Assembly (NCBI GenBank): GCA_964531205.1
Contig: CAZHGH010000108.1
Span: 1 to 9,476 of the forward strand
Direction: 5' to 3'
Source: JAICWY01 sp964531205
Lineage (GTDB): Bacteria; Vulcanimicrobiota; Vulcanimicrobiia; Vulcanimicrobiales; Vulcanimicrobiaceae
DNA: 9,476 nt
The translations under genes and the position numbers were made by a program. Under the pieces are notes generated by a model. The model was given only the letters and a program-made list of their open reading frames with translations, made no database searches and had not been told where the DNA came from. Within the stretch, counting starts at the first letter, position 1. Every line of letters begins with the position of its first letter. Positions 1-6,257 of the stretch are shown piece by piece.

Positions 1-2
1 CG

Positions 3-386
3 GTCCAGCCGACGACTGCACCGACTACGCAACCGACGACTGCACCGACTACGCAACCGACGACTGCACCGACTACGCAGCCGACGACTGCACCGCAGTC
101 GACTATCGTGCTTTCACCCTCGAGTCTGTCCTTTTTGGATACGAACGCGACCGATACGCAAACGTTCAGCGTTAGCGAGAGCGGCTATACCGGTCCTTTC
201 ACCGTTCCGAGCAGCTGCGTGAACAACGGCACGACTATCGCGACCATTGCAGCGGGCACACAGCCCAACTCGTATCTTGTTTCACCGGTTGCTGCAGGAT
301 CGTGTTTGGCCGTCGTGGGCGACGCGAACGGAAATAGCGCAAATCTCAACATCACTGTGACGACCACGACGATCGGAGGCCAATAA
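3..386 (+). CDS. C-terminal part of a secreted/surface protein with PTTAPTTQ repeats and an Ig-like domain (5' partial)
   Basis: The reading frame is open from the window edge to a TAA at 384-386, so only the last 127 residues are visible and the start lies upstream. The GTG at 108 is not a convincing start because the repeat array before it reads in the same frame. Visible residues 1-35 are a Pro/Thr/Gln-rich linker with tandem PTTAPTTQ units, which usually forms an extended and often exported spacer. Residues 36-127 form a Ser/Thr-rich beta-type module with two cysteines (in VPSSC and AGSC) that could form a disulfide. It ends in a beta strand followed by TTTTIGGQ. This looks like a bacterial Ig-like domain at the C-terminus of a cell-surface protein; no enzymatic motif is visible. 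The next gene begins one base after the stop, suggesting co-expression. The function is not recognised, and the Ig-like call rests on composition and strand pattern only. Confidence 0.7.
   Translation, partial: VQPTTAPTTQPTTAPTTQPTTAPTTQPTTAPQSTIVLSPSSLSFLDTNATDTQTFSVSESGYTGPFTVPSSCVNNGTTIATIAAGTQPNSYLVSPVAAGSCLAVVGDANGNSANLNITVTTTTIGGQ
9..95 (+). repeat. 24-bp tandem repeat coding PTTAPTTQ, about 3.6 copies
   Basis: Copies lie at 9-32, 33-56 and 57-80, with a 15-base partial copy at 81-95. The first two copies are identical and the third differs only in its last base (CAA to CAG). The unit is a multiple of three and stays in frame, giving (PTTAPTTQ)n. The near-identity at DNA level, including synonymous positions, points to recent expansion by slippage or recombination. 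The array may extend to the left of the window. Confidence 0.9.
375..379 (+). promoter_or_regulatory. Ribosome binding site for the propeller lipoprotein gene
   Basis: GGAGG lies 8 bases before the GTG at 388 and inside the last codons of the preceding gene. It supports the GTG start, which also gives a well-formed lipoprotein signal peptide. Its position suggests translational coupling of the two genes. Confidence 0.7.
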
Positions 387-387
387 C

Positions 388-2169
388 GTGAGACATTTAT
401 CATCAACCGTGCGGGGCGTTGCAGTATCTCTTGCGTGTGCACTCGCCGCGTGTTCCAGCCATGGAGGCACGCTGCCGTCCGCGCCTTCGCAAACGCAGAC
501 GCATGAAACGCAGGTGCAATTCAACATCAAGATCCCGCAAGCCACTTCGCAAAGCGGTGCGAGAAAACCCGAGTACATCAGCACGGCGACGGCTTCGGCC
601 AGCATTGCGGTGCAGCAAGGTACCGCGCCGGCAACGACCACGACGATCAAGTGCAGCCCTGGAACCTGCAGTGGAGCAGTATCGGCGCCGATTGGGACTG
701 ACACGTTTGCCGTTTCGCTTTTGGATAGCAGCTCGAATGTGTTGTCCAAAGGGCAAATGACCGCGACGATCGTTGCAGGCCAAGCGAATACGGTAAACGT
801 CAGCTTTGGCGGCGTCATACAATCGATTAAGGTCAGTGCGCTGCAAGGCGCTTTTACGAGTGGCGTTGCGTCATCGCTCGGCATCGTCGTAAACGCTGCG
901 GATGCAGACCACTACACCATTGTGGGCCCGCAGCCGTACGCGACACCCATTACACTGAGCCTGAGCGATGCATCCGGCACGACTACTCTCTCGGCGTCGC
1001 AGGTGAATACGCCTGAGGATCCGGTGCAGCTGAAGTACAACGGCGGCGCGGGCTTCAGCAGCGCGACGATTTCGGCAAGCGTATCAGGCAACAACGGCGT
1101 TGCGGTTACGCCGGTTACCGTCGGTTCGGGCGGCGGAAGCGGATCGATCACATCACTGCAAGGCTACAAAGAAGTCGCTCTCGTCGGCGACGGCAGCAGC
1201 GAAGGCACGGGCAGAAATCCGTTTCACGGGATGGCGAGTGGCCCCGACGGTCGCCTGTGGGTGACTTTCGAAGGCGCAACGCAGAGCGGATTATATGCTA
1301 TCGACGTAATGAGCGGTGCCGCTACGTTCTATCCGACCGGAACTACTGTTCCGGCTGCGATTGGGGCTGTCGGCAAGTACGTCGCAGTAATCGATGAAGA
1401 TCACAACAGCGGATATGGCGATCTCGTGTTGTACAACACCGACGGTACCTTCGCGCAGCGTTATACCGCCCCGCAATACGGAGCAACACTGCAAGCCACC
1501 GGCATCATTCAAGGCAGCGACGGCAATGCGTATGTCACGCGTGGCGACAACATTTCCGAACTCGTGCTTTCGAGCGGCACGTGGAATCTTTACTCATTGC
1601 CATTTGCCAATGCGTCGTTTACGTGCGGCGAGGACGGTGGCCCGTGGACGGTTGGAACCGACGGAAACTTCTATAACACGTGCGATCTCACGCATTTCCT
1701 GCGCTTCACCGTCGGATCGGGGTCGTTCCAAACCGTTTCGGTCAGTTCAAATTCCGCGGCAGATGGTTTACTGAGCCAGCCTGAGCTGGGATCCGACGGG
1801 AATCTGTACGCCATTCATGGACTCGGCGATCCCAACACGCATGCATCGCTTGGCACCGCAGTCGGTGTCTCGCCGGGGACTGGTGGAAGTGCAACGATGT
1901 ACACGTATGCCTCCGGCCTTAGCTACCCATGCTGCTTGTTGGCATCGGCGCAAGGGAAGATGGCTTTCCTTGCGCAGGACGGCAACAAAAACTATGCGTC
2001 CGTGGTCGAGTTCTTCGATCAAACAGCGCACACGTTTTCGGAGTATGTGGTTCCCGACACGGCGTTCGTCTCGTCTACCACTGCGACGAGTTTGCGAGAC
2101 GCGTCCGGAGCGCCAATCGGCATCGCGTTTTCAGAAACGGAAAGTGCGATCGGTATCTACGCTCCGTAA
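388..2169 (+). CDS. Lipoprotein with N-terminal beta-rich half and C-terminal Vgb/NHL-like beta-propeller
   Basis: This is a 593-residue protein with a GTG start supported by GGAGG at 375-379. Residues 1-22 form a lipoprotein signal peptide ending in the lipobox LAAC, with Cys22 as the lipidation site, followed by SSHGG. Residues about 35-245 are Ser/Thr/Ala-rich beta sheet without catalytic motifs and probably contain Ig-like domains. A Gly/Ser linker (about 247-253) leads to a propeller. Its clearest blade motifs are GPDGRLWVT (285-293), GSDGNAYVTRG (376-386), GTDGNFYNT (423-431) and GSDGNLYAIHG (468-478), spaced about 46 residues or a multiple of that. Weaker copies near 326, 519 and 571 would make seven blades. 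The DGNLW-type motif is typical of streptogramin-lyase-like (Vgb) and NHL propellers, but that resemblance is to the fold and no lyase activity is claimed. The protein is likely anchored in a membrane and exposed outside the cytoplasm, for binding or scaffolding. The stop falls inside the 55-base duplicated segment next to the N gap, but the coding end is intact. Confidence 0.85.
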   Translation: MRHLSSTVRGVAVSLACALAACSSHGGTLPSAPSQTQTHETQVQFNIKIPQATSQSGARKPEYISTATASASIAVQQGTAPATTTTIKCSPGTCSGAVSAPIGTDTFAVSLLDSSSNVLSKGQMTATIVAGQANTVNVSFGGVIQSIKVSALQGAFTSGVASSLGIVVNAADADHYTIVGPQPYATPITLSLSDASGTTTLSASQVNTPEDPVQLKYNGGAGFSSATISASVSGNNGVAVTPVTVGSGGGSGSITSLQGYKEVALVGDGSSEGTGRNPFHGMASGPDGRLWVTFEGATQSGLYAIDVMSGAATFYPTGTTVPAAIGAVGKYVAVIDEDHNSGYGDLVLYNTDGTFAQRYTAPQYGATLQATGIIQGSDGNAYVTRGDNISELVLSSGTWNLYSLPFANASFTCGEDGGPWTVGTDGNFYNTCDLTHFLRFTVGSGSFQTVSVSSNSAADGLLSQPELGSDGNLYAIHGLGDPNTHASLGTAVGVSPGTGGSATMYTYASGLSYPCCLLASAQGKMAFLAQDGNKNYASVVEFFDQTAHTFSEYVVPDTAFVSSTTATSLRDASGAPIGIAFSETESAIGIYAP

Positions 2170-2209
2170 CCGTGTTCGGCCGCTCCGGTTAACACGGCGC
2201 CGGTGCAGC
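2155..2209 (+). repeat. Left copy of a 55-bp exact duplication flanking the N gap
   Basis: This segment is identical base for base to 2310-2364. It contains the last codons and stop of the lipoprotein gene and a small hairpin (CCGTGTT at 2170-2176 with AACACGG at 2191-2197). Ending exactly at the gap, with length 55, is what two overlapping assembly contigs would give. Confidence 0.95.
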
Positions 2210-2309
2210 NNNNNNNNNNNNNNNNNNNNNNNNNNNNNNNNNNNNNNNNNNNNNNNNNNNNNNNNNNNNNNNNNNNNNNNNNNNNNNNNNNNNNNNNNNN
2301 NNNNNNNNN
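2210..2309. other. Assembly gap, 100 N (probably a false gap)
   Basis: There are exactly 100 Ns, the same length as the second gap, so the length is a placeholder. The 55 bases on each side are identical, so the two contigs probably overlap and no sequence is missing. Confidence 0.9.
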
Positions 2310-2364
2310 ATCTACGCTCCGTAACCGTGTTCGGCCGCTCCGGTTAACACGGCGCCGGTGCAGC
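2310..2364 (+). repeat. Right copy of the 55-bp exact duplication flanking the N gap
   Basis: This is identical to 2155-2209. The copied 3' end of the lipoprotein gene has no coding context here. It is best read as the start of the next contig. Confidence 0.95.
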
Positions 2365-2400
2365 CGATCGCCGGACCCTGCTTCGGGTGGGGCCAGGGCC

Positions 2401-2430
2401 AGGAGGCCGCAGCATGAGCTGCGGCCTCTT
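2401..2430 (+). terminator. Hairpin, probable terminator of the lipoprotein gene
   Basis: GAGGCCGCAGC (2403-2413) pairs perfectly with GCTGCGGCCTC (2418-2428) around an ATGA loop. One G-T and one A-T pair extend the stem to 13 bp. Only two Ts of the stem edge follow and the sequence then reads CGGCGTT, so a classic U-tract is missing. It may terminate inefficiently, depend on Rho, or simply stabilise the mRNA end. Confidence 0.5.
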
Positions 2431-2534
2431 CGGCGTTACTCCGACCTAAAGGCTTGCCTGCCGGGCACAATCTTGGGAAAATACCACGGGCACGAAGAAG
2501 CCAGCATGCCCCCTTCGGGGTTTTGCACGCCAGC

Positions 2535-2538
2535 GGGA
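2535..2538 (+). promoter_or_regulatory. Possible ribosome binding site selecting a TTG start
   Basis: GGGA lies 8 bases before the TTG at 2547 but 17 bases before the ATG at 2556. It is a weak match, yet it favours the TTG start for the mutase large subunit. Confidence 0.35.
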
Positions 2539-2546
2539 TTACTACT

Positions 2547-4259
2547 TTGGCTAAGATGATCGAGCGGCCCAGCGGTCTGGGCGCGCAGCCGACGAACGAG
2601 TTCGTCCACGAAAAGGAGCAATGGGAAGCCGCCTCGGCTAAGGGCAAGGGCCGCAAAGGCCCGGGCTCCGGCGCGGTGGATCGCACCATTTCCGATCTTC
2701 CTTTAAAGACCGTCTACGGTCCGGAAGACGTCGCGCACCTTGACCTTGCCAACGACCTGAGCTACCCGGGGCAGTATCCGTATACTCGCGGCATTCACCC
2801 GAACATGTACCGCGACCGCCTCTGGACGATGCGCCAGTTCGCCGGTTTCGGCAACGCGAAGCAGACCAACGAGCGCTATCACTTCCTGCTCTCCCAAGGA
2901 CAGCACGGACTTTCAGTCGCTTTCGATATGCCGACGTTGATGGGTTACGACTCCGATGCTCCGCAGGCGCGCGGTGAAGTCGGAAAATGCGGTGTTGCGA
3001 TTGACTCGCTCGCCGACATGGAACTGCTCTTCGACGGCATCGACATGGGCGACATCACGACGTCGATGACGATCAACGGTCCCGCGGCGATCGCGCTCGC
3101 GCAATATATTGCGGCTGCCGAGAAGAAGGGCATTCCGCGTGCAAAACTCGGCGGCACCATCCAAGCGGACATTTTGAAAGAATATATCGCGCAGAAAGAG
3201 TGGATCTTTCCGCCACGTCCGCACATGCGCGTCATCGTCGACATGATCCGCTTCTGCCGCGACGAGATGCCGAAGTGGAACACCATCTCGATCAGCGGCT
3301 ATCATATTCGCGAAGCGGGTTCGACGGCGGTGCAAGAGCTTGCGTTTACGCTCGCAGACGGCTTCGCATACGTCGAGGCCGGAATGAAAGCCGGCATGGA
3401 TGTCGACTCGTTCGCACCGCGGCTTTCGTTCTTCTTTAACGCGCACATCGACTTTTTCGAAGAGATTTGCAAATATCGCGCCGCGCGCCGCATTTGGGCG
3501 CGGCATATGCGCGAGAAATACGGTGCGAAGGATCCTCGCTCGTGGCAGCTTCGTTTCCATACGCAAACGGCGGGGTGCAGCGCGACCGCGCAGCAGCCGG
3601 AGAATAATATCGTTCGCGTCGCATACGAAGCGATGGCGGCGGCGCTTGGCGGCACGCAATCGCTGCACACGAATTCCATGGACGAAGTTCTCGCGCTCCC
3701 GACCGAAAAATCCGTCGAGATCGCTTTGCGTACACAGCAAGTGCTTGCGTACGAAACGAACGTGACGAACGTCGTCGATCCGCTCGGCGGTTCGTATTAC
3801 GTTGAAGCACTGACCGACGAGATGGAAAAACAGGCGGAAGAGTATTTCCGTCAGATTGAAGAGTACGGCGGCGTCATCGAGGCGATCGAAGCGGGATTCT
3901 TCCAGCGCGAAATTGCGGACGCAAGCTACCGGTACCAGCGTTCGCTTGAAACCAAAGAGCGCGTCATCGTCGGCGTCAACGCTTTCGAGAAACCCGAAGA
4001 AACGCAGGACATCGACCTCCTGAAGATCACCGAAGAGATCGAACGCGGCCAAGCGCGCAACGTGCAAAACGTTCGCGCGAACCGCGATCGTCAGTCCGTG
4101 CAAGACACCCTCGAGCGCCTCAAACAGGCGTGCAAGGACCCGTCCGACAACCTCATGCCTCACCTCATCGACTGCGTGAATGCGTACGCGACCGAAGGGG
4201 AAATCGTCGAAGCGATGGTCGAGGTCTACGGCAGATATACGGAGCGAGCGGCATTCTAA
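2547..4259 (+). CDS. icmA: B12-dependent acyl-CoA mutase large subunit, isobutyryl-CoA mutase type
   Basis: This 570-residue protein is the catalytic TIM-barrel half of an adenosylcobalamin-dependent acyl-CoA mutase without its own B12 domain, close to the usual length of IcmA-type large subunits. Family motifs are in order: RQFAGFGNAKQTNERY (about 96-111), SVAFDMPTLMGYDSD (about 123-137), DILKEYIAQKEW (about 208-219), SISGYHIREAGS (about 248-259, with the conserved active-site His253), APRLSFFFNAH, RFHTQTAG and GGTQSLHTNS. Phe98 and Gln216 sit where methylmalonyl-CoA mutase of Propionibacterium has Tyr89 and Arg207. Phe/Gln is the isobutyryl-CoA mutase pattern. Ala125 replaces the Asp typical of 2-hydroxyisobutyryl-CoA mutase. 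The expected reaction is interconversion of isobutyryl-CoA and n-butyryl-CoA in the cytoplasm, with the small subunit encoded downstream. The start is uncertain: TTG 2547 is preferred, ATG 2556 is possible, and TTG 2454 looks too early. The stop overlaps the next ATG by one base (TAATG). Confidence 0.85.
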   Translation: MAKMIERPSGLGAQPTNEFVHEKEQWEAASAKGKGRKGPGSGAVDRTISDLPLKTVYGPEDVAHLDLANDLSYPGQYPYTRGIHPNMYRDRLWTMRQFAGFGNAKQTNERYHFLLSQGQHGLSVAFDMPTLMGYDSDAPQARGEVGKCGVAIDSLADMELLFDGIDMGDITTSMTINGPAAIALAQYIAAAEKKGIPRAKLGGTIQADILKEYIAQKEWIFPPRPHMRVIVDMIRFCRDEMPKWNTISISGYHIREAGSTAVQELAFTLADGFAYVEAGMKAGMDVDSFAPRLSFFFNAHIDFFEEICKYRAARRIWARHMREKYGAKDPRSWQLRFHTQTAGCSATAQQPENNIVRVAYEAMAAALGGTQSLHTNSMDEVLALPTEKSVEIALRTQQVLAYETNVTNVVDPLGGSYYVEALTDEMEKQAEEYFRQIEEYGGVIEAIEAGFFQREIADASYRYQRSLETKERVIVGVNAFEKPEETQDIDLLKITEEIERGQARNVQNVRANRDRQSVQDTLERLKQACKDPSDNLMPHLIDCVNAYATEGEIVEAMVEVYGRYTERAAF

Positions 4260-4405
4260 TGCGAATACAGAGCGAGCAAGAGCGTCAAGCTGCAGAGCGT
4301 ACGCTCAAAGAAGTCATGCAGAAACTCGAAGAAGCGTTGCGTCTCTCGCGCAGGCTCGAACAGGAGCGAACCGCCGAACGGCCGATGGCAGGGATGCGTG
4401 GCTAG
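4259..4405 (+). CDS. Small charged coiled-coil-like protein between the mutase subunits
   Basis: A 48-residue ORF begins with the ATG inside TAATG at the end of the large-subunit gene (1-base overlap) and overlaps the small-subunit GTG start by 8 bases. That tight packing suggests translational coupling and argues for real translation. Residues about 4-42 are rich in Glu, Arg, Lys, Gln, Leu and Ala, with no Gly or Pro until Pro42 (RPMAGMRG tail), so a single long amphipathic helix or coiled coil is likely. A weak GGAG (4241-4244) lies 14 bases before the start. There is no known domain. Its position corresponds to the helical linker that joins barrel and B12 domain in single-chain mutases, so it might be a separately encoded linker or adaptor; that is inference. 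It could also be a non-functional spacer ORF. Confidence 0.55.
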   Translation: MRIQSEQERQAAERTLKEVMQKLEEALRLSRRLEQERTAERPMAGMRG

Positions 4406-4723
4406 ACCGCTGCGCATCGTCATCGCAAAAGCCGGACTGGACGGTCACGACCGCGGCGCGAAAGTCATTGCACGCGCGTTACGCGACGCCGGAATGGAAG
4501 TGATCTACACCGGATTGTTTCAAACGCCCGAGCAAATCGTGCAGACGGCTATCCAGGAAGATGCCGACGGAATCGGACTCTCCATCCTTTCCGGTGCGCA
4601 CATGACGCTCTTTCCGCTGATCGTCGATCAGCTCAAAGCGCAAGGCGCCGAAGATATCGTGTTTTTCGGAGGCGGCACGATTCCGCCGGAAGATGCGGAG
4701 GAGCTGCGACGTAAGGGCGTTCG
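4398..4723 (+). CDS. icmB: B12-binding small subunit of the acyl-CoA mutase (3' partial at the gap)
   Basis: The 108 visible residues start at a GTG (4398), with AGGG four bases upstream. They form the flavodoxin-like cobalamin-binding domain of class I acyl-CoA mutases. The DxHxxG motif is Asp15-x-His17-x-x-Gly20 in AGLDGHDRGAKVIA, and His17 is the expected lower cobalt ligand. The SxL motif is Ser62-Ile-Leu64 and the GG motif is Gly91-93 in FFGGGTIP. Small subunits of this family are about 130-145 residues, so roughly 25-35 residues are missing in the N gap. The domain should pair with the large subunit encoded just upstream to form an active enzyme of the IcmA/IcmB two-chain architecture. 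The symbol follows the specificity residues of the large subunit; the domain alone does not distinguish ICM from MCM. The frame happens to run through the Ns into gltX, but this is not a fusion. Confidence 0.88.
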
Positions 4724-4823
4724 NNNNNNNNNNNNNNNNNNNNNNNNNNNNNNNNNNNNNNNNNNNNNNNNNNNNNNNNNNNNNNNNNNNNNNNNNNNNN
4801 NNNNNNNNNNNNNNNNNNNNNNN
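4724..4823. other. Assembly gap, 100 N (true missing sequence)
   Basis: There are exactly 100 Ns with no shared sequence between the flanks, unlike the first gap. The missing part must hold the last 25-35 codons of the B12-binding subunit and the first ~10-15 codons of gltX, plus any intergenic bases. The real gap is therefore probably longer than 100 bases, and could be much longer if whole genes are missing. Confidence 0.9.
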
Positions 4824-6257
4824 ACCGGCGATCCGCATGTGGGCACGGCTTATGTCGCGCTCGTCAATAAATGCTTTGCGAACAGTCCGTTGGCGGAACG
4901 TGATGGCGGCGGGCAGTTCATCCTGCGCATCGAGGACACGGATCAGGCGCGTAGCACGCGCGAGTCGGAAGAAGCGATTCTCAATTCGCTGCGGTGGCTC
5001 GGGTTGGGTTGGGATGACGGGCCGTTCCGGCAGAGCGAGCGCTCCGAGATCTATCGCGAGCATGTCCAACGGCTGCTGGCGGAAGGAAACGCGTTTCGCT
5101 GTTTTTGTACGGCCGAGCGCCTCGAAGATATGCGCGTTGCGCAGCGCGCCGCGAAGGAACCACCGCACTATGATGGCACGTGCCTGCGTCTGACGCAGGC
5201 GCAGATTGACGAGAATTTGGCTGCCGGTATTCCGTTTACGATACGCATGAAAGTGCCGCAGAGCGGCGCGTGCATCTTTACAGACCTGCTTCGCGGCCGC
5301 ATCGAGATCGAATGGAAGAGCGTCGACATGCAAGTGTTGATGAAGTCGGACGGCTTGCCGACCTATCACCTCGCGAACGTTGTCGACGACCACCTAATGG
5401 GTATCACGCATGTCATTCGCGGTGAAGAATGGATCAGCTCGGCGCCCAAGCACATCTTGCTCTATGAATATTTCGCCTGGAACCCGCCGCAGTTTTGCCA
5501 CTTGCCGCTGCTGCGCAATCCGGACAAGAGCAAACTGAGTAAGCGCAAGAATCCAACGAGCATTTTGTATTACCGCCAGCGCGGATATTTGCCCGAAGCG
5601 CTCTTGCATTTCTTAGGCATGCTCATCGATTCGCGAAACGACGATTCGCTTGTCGAGGGCGGCCGCAGCACTGCCGATTTGGTCTCCGCGATGTCGTTGC
5701 ATTTCGAACTCGAGCGCATTTCGCTCGGCGGACCCGTGTTCGATATGAGCAAGTTGAACTGGCTCAACGGACAGCACATCCGCCGCCACAGCGTTGAAGA
5801 GTTCATGCGCATTCTCCTGGACTGGGGCTTCGAGTGGCCGCATGCGATTCCCGAGGAGCAGCGCGAACACATCGCGCGCGTCGCGCAGCCCCGCATCGAG
5901 ACGCTCGCCGATTTCGGTCCGTTGACCGCATTCTTTGCGGATCGTCCCGATCTCGCCAAGTCGGATTTGGTGCTGCCGAAGCTCACCGAACAACAGGCGC
6001 AACAAGTGTTGATATCTGCCGAGCAACAACTGCTACAACTTCCCGACGACCCGGCGGCGTGGAATCAGTCTGCGATCGGCGAGCGGTTAAAGAACGCTAC
6101 CGCCGAAGGCGGCTGGAAGTTCAAGGACGTCGCACGCCTGTTTTATATCGCCGTTACGGGAAGCCCGACGTCCGTTCCACTCTTTGACGCAATGGAAATT
6201 TTAGGCAAAGTGGAGTCACTGCGAAGGCTGCGCATTGCAATGGAGGCTCTTCGATAA
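4824..6257 (+). CDS. gltX: Glutamyl-tRNA synthetase (5' partial at the gap)
   Basis: The 477 visible residues are nearly all of a class I glutamyl-tRNA synthetase, which charges tRNA-Glu with glutamate in the cytoplasm. The fragment opens with TGDPHVGTAY, the end of the usual PSPTG-x-x-HxG signature, so only about 10-15 residues are lost. Other motifs are RIEDTDQAR (about 35-43), GEEWISSAPKH (about 200-210) and the second signature KLSKRK (237-242). A helical anticodon-binding C-terminus follows, with the typical LFYIAVTG...PLFDAMEILGK pattern near 439-462. A CFC pair (Cys93, Cys95) and Cys120 correspond to three zinc ligands of the E. coli SWIM-like insertion; the fourth ligand position is Arg122, so zinc binding is doubtful. 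Whether it also charges tRNA-Gln cannot be decided here. The TAA overlaps the glmU ATG by one base. Confidence 0.93.
   Translation, partial: TGDPHVGTAYVALVNKCFANSPLAERDGGGQFILRIEDTDQARSTRESEEAILNSLRWLGLGWDDGPFRQSERSEIYREHVQRLLAEGNAFRCFCTAERLEDMRVAQRAAKEPPHYDGTCLRLTQAQIDENLAAGIPFTIRMKVPQSGACIFTDLLRGRIEIEWKSVDMQVLMKSDGLPTYHLANVVDDHLMGITHVIRGEEWISSAPKHILLYEYFAWNPPQFCHLPLLRNPDKSKLSKRKNPTSILYYRQRGYLPEALLHFLGMLIDSRNDDSLVEGGRSTADLVSAMSLHFELERISLGGPVFDMSKLNWLNGQHIRRHSVEEFMRILLDWGFEWPHAIPEEQREHIARVAQPRIETLADFGPLTAFFADRPDLAKSDLVLPKLTEQQAQQVLISAEQQLLQLPDDPAAWNQSAIGERLKNATAEGGWKFKDVARLFYIAVTGSPTSVPLFDAMEILGKVESLRRLRIAMEALR

Larger units (their letters stand above)
2170..2546. other. Intergenic stretch with N gap, hairpins and mutase leader
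   Basis: There is no convincing gene here. From left to right it holds the left 55-bp duplicate with its hairpin, 100 Ns, the right duplicate (2310-2364), a strong inverted repeat (2401-2430) and about 115 bases of leader before the acyl-CoA mutase gene. If the duplicates are one overlap, the real intergenic length is about 222 bases. A weak promoter-like pair exists (TTGCCT at 2454-2459 and AAAATA at 2478-2483, spacing 18), but I would not rely on it. I found no cobalamin-riboswitch B12 box. Confidence 0.6.

Noticed and set aside
9..95. CRISPR-like array
   Set aside because: The 24-bp units are directly adjacent with no spacers, and they are in frame within a coding region.
2155..2364. A biological direct repeat or attachment-site-like duplication around the first gap
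   Set aside because: Both copies abut the Ns exactly, and their length of 55 matches an assembly k-mer overlap. The duplicated gene end also has no coding context on the right side.
2365..2546. Cobalamin riboswitch upstream of the B12-dependent mutase
   Set aside because: No B12 box (GCCACTG-type) and no long structured leader of about 200 bases can be seen. Only simple hairpins are present.
2203..2559. Plus-strand open frame across the first gap
   Set aside because: It depends on the Ns and on the duplicated contig end, has no start context and covers the terminator-like hairpin.
2913..4163. Long minus-strand open frame (416 codons) opposite the mutase gene
   Set aside because: It mirrors a strongly conserved plus-strand gene with all family motifs. 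The antisense translation has no recognisable domain and is rich in Arg/His/Val, as expected of a shadow frame.
4479..5393. Minus-strand open frame across the second gap
   Set aside because: It spans Ns and lies opposite the B12 subunit and gltX, so it is an antisense shadow.
4398..6257. One open frame joining the B12-binding domain to glutamyl-tRNA synthetase as a fusion protein
   Set aside because: The frame runs only through 100 Ns, which contain no readable stop. The B12 domain lacks its C-terminus and GltX lacks its start, so both are partial genes on either side of a gap of unknown length.
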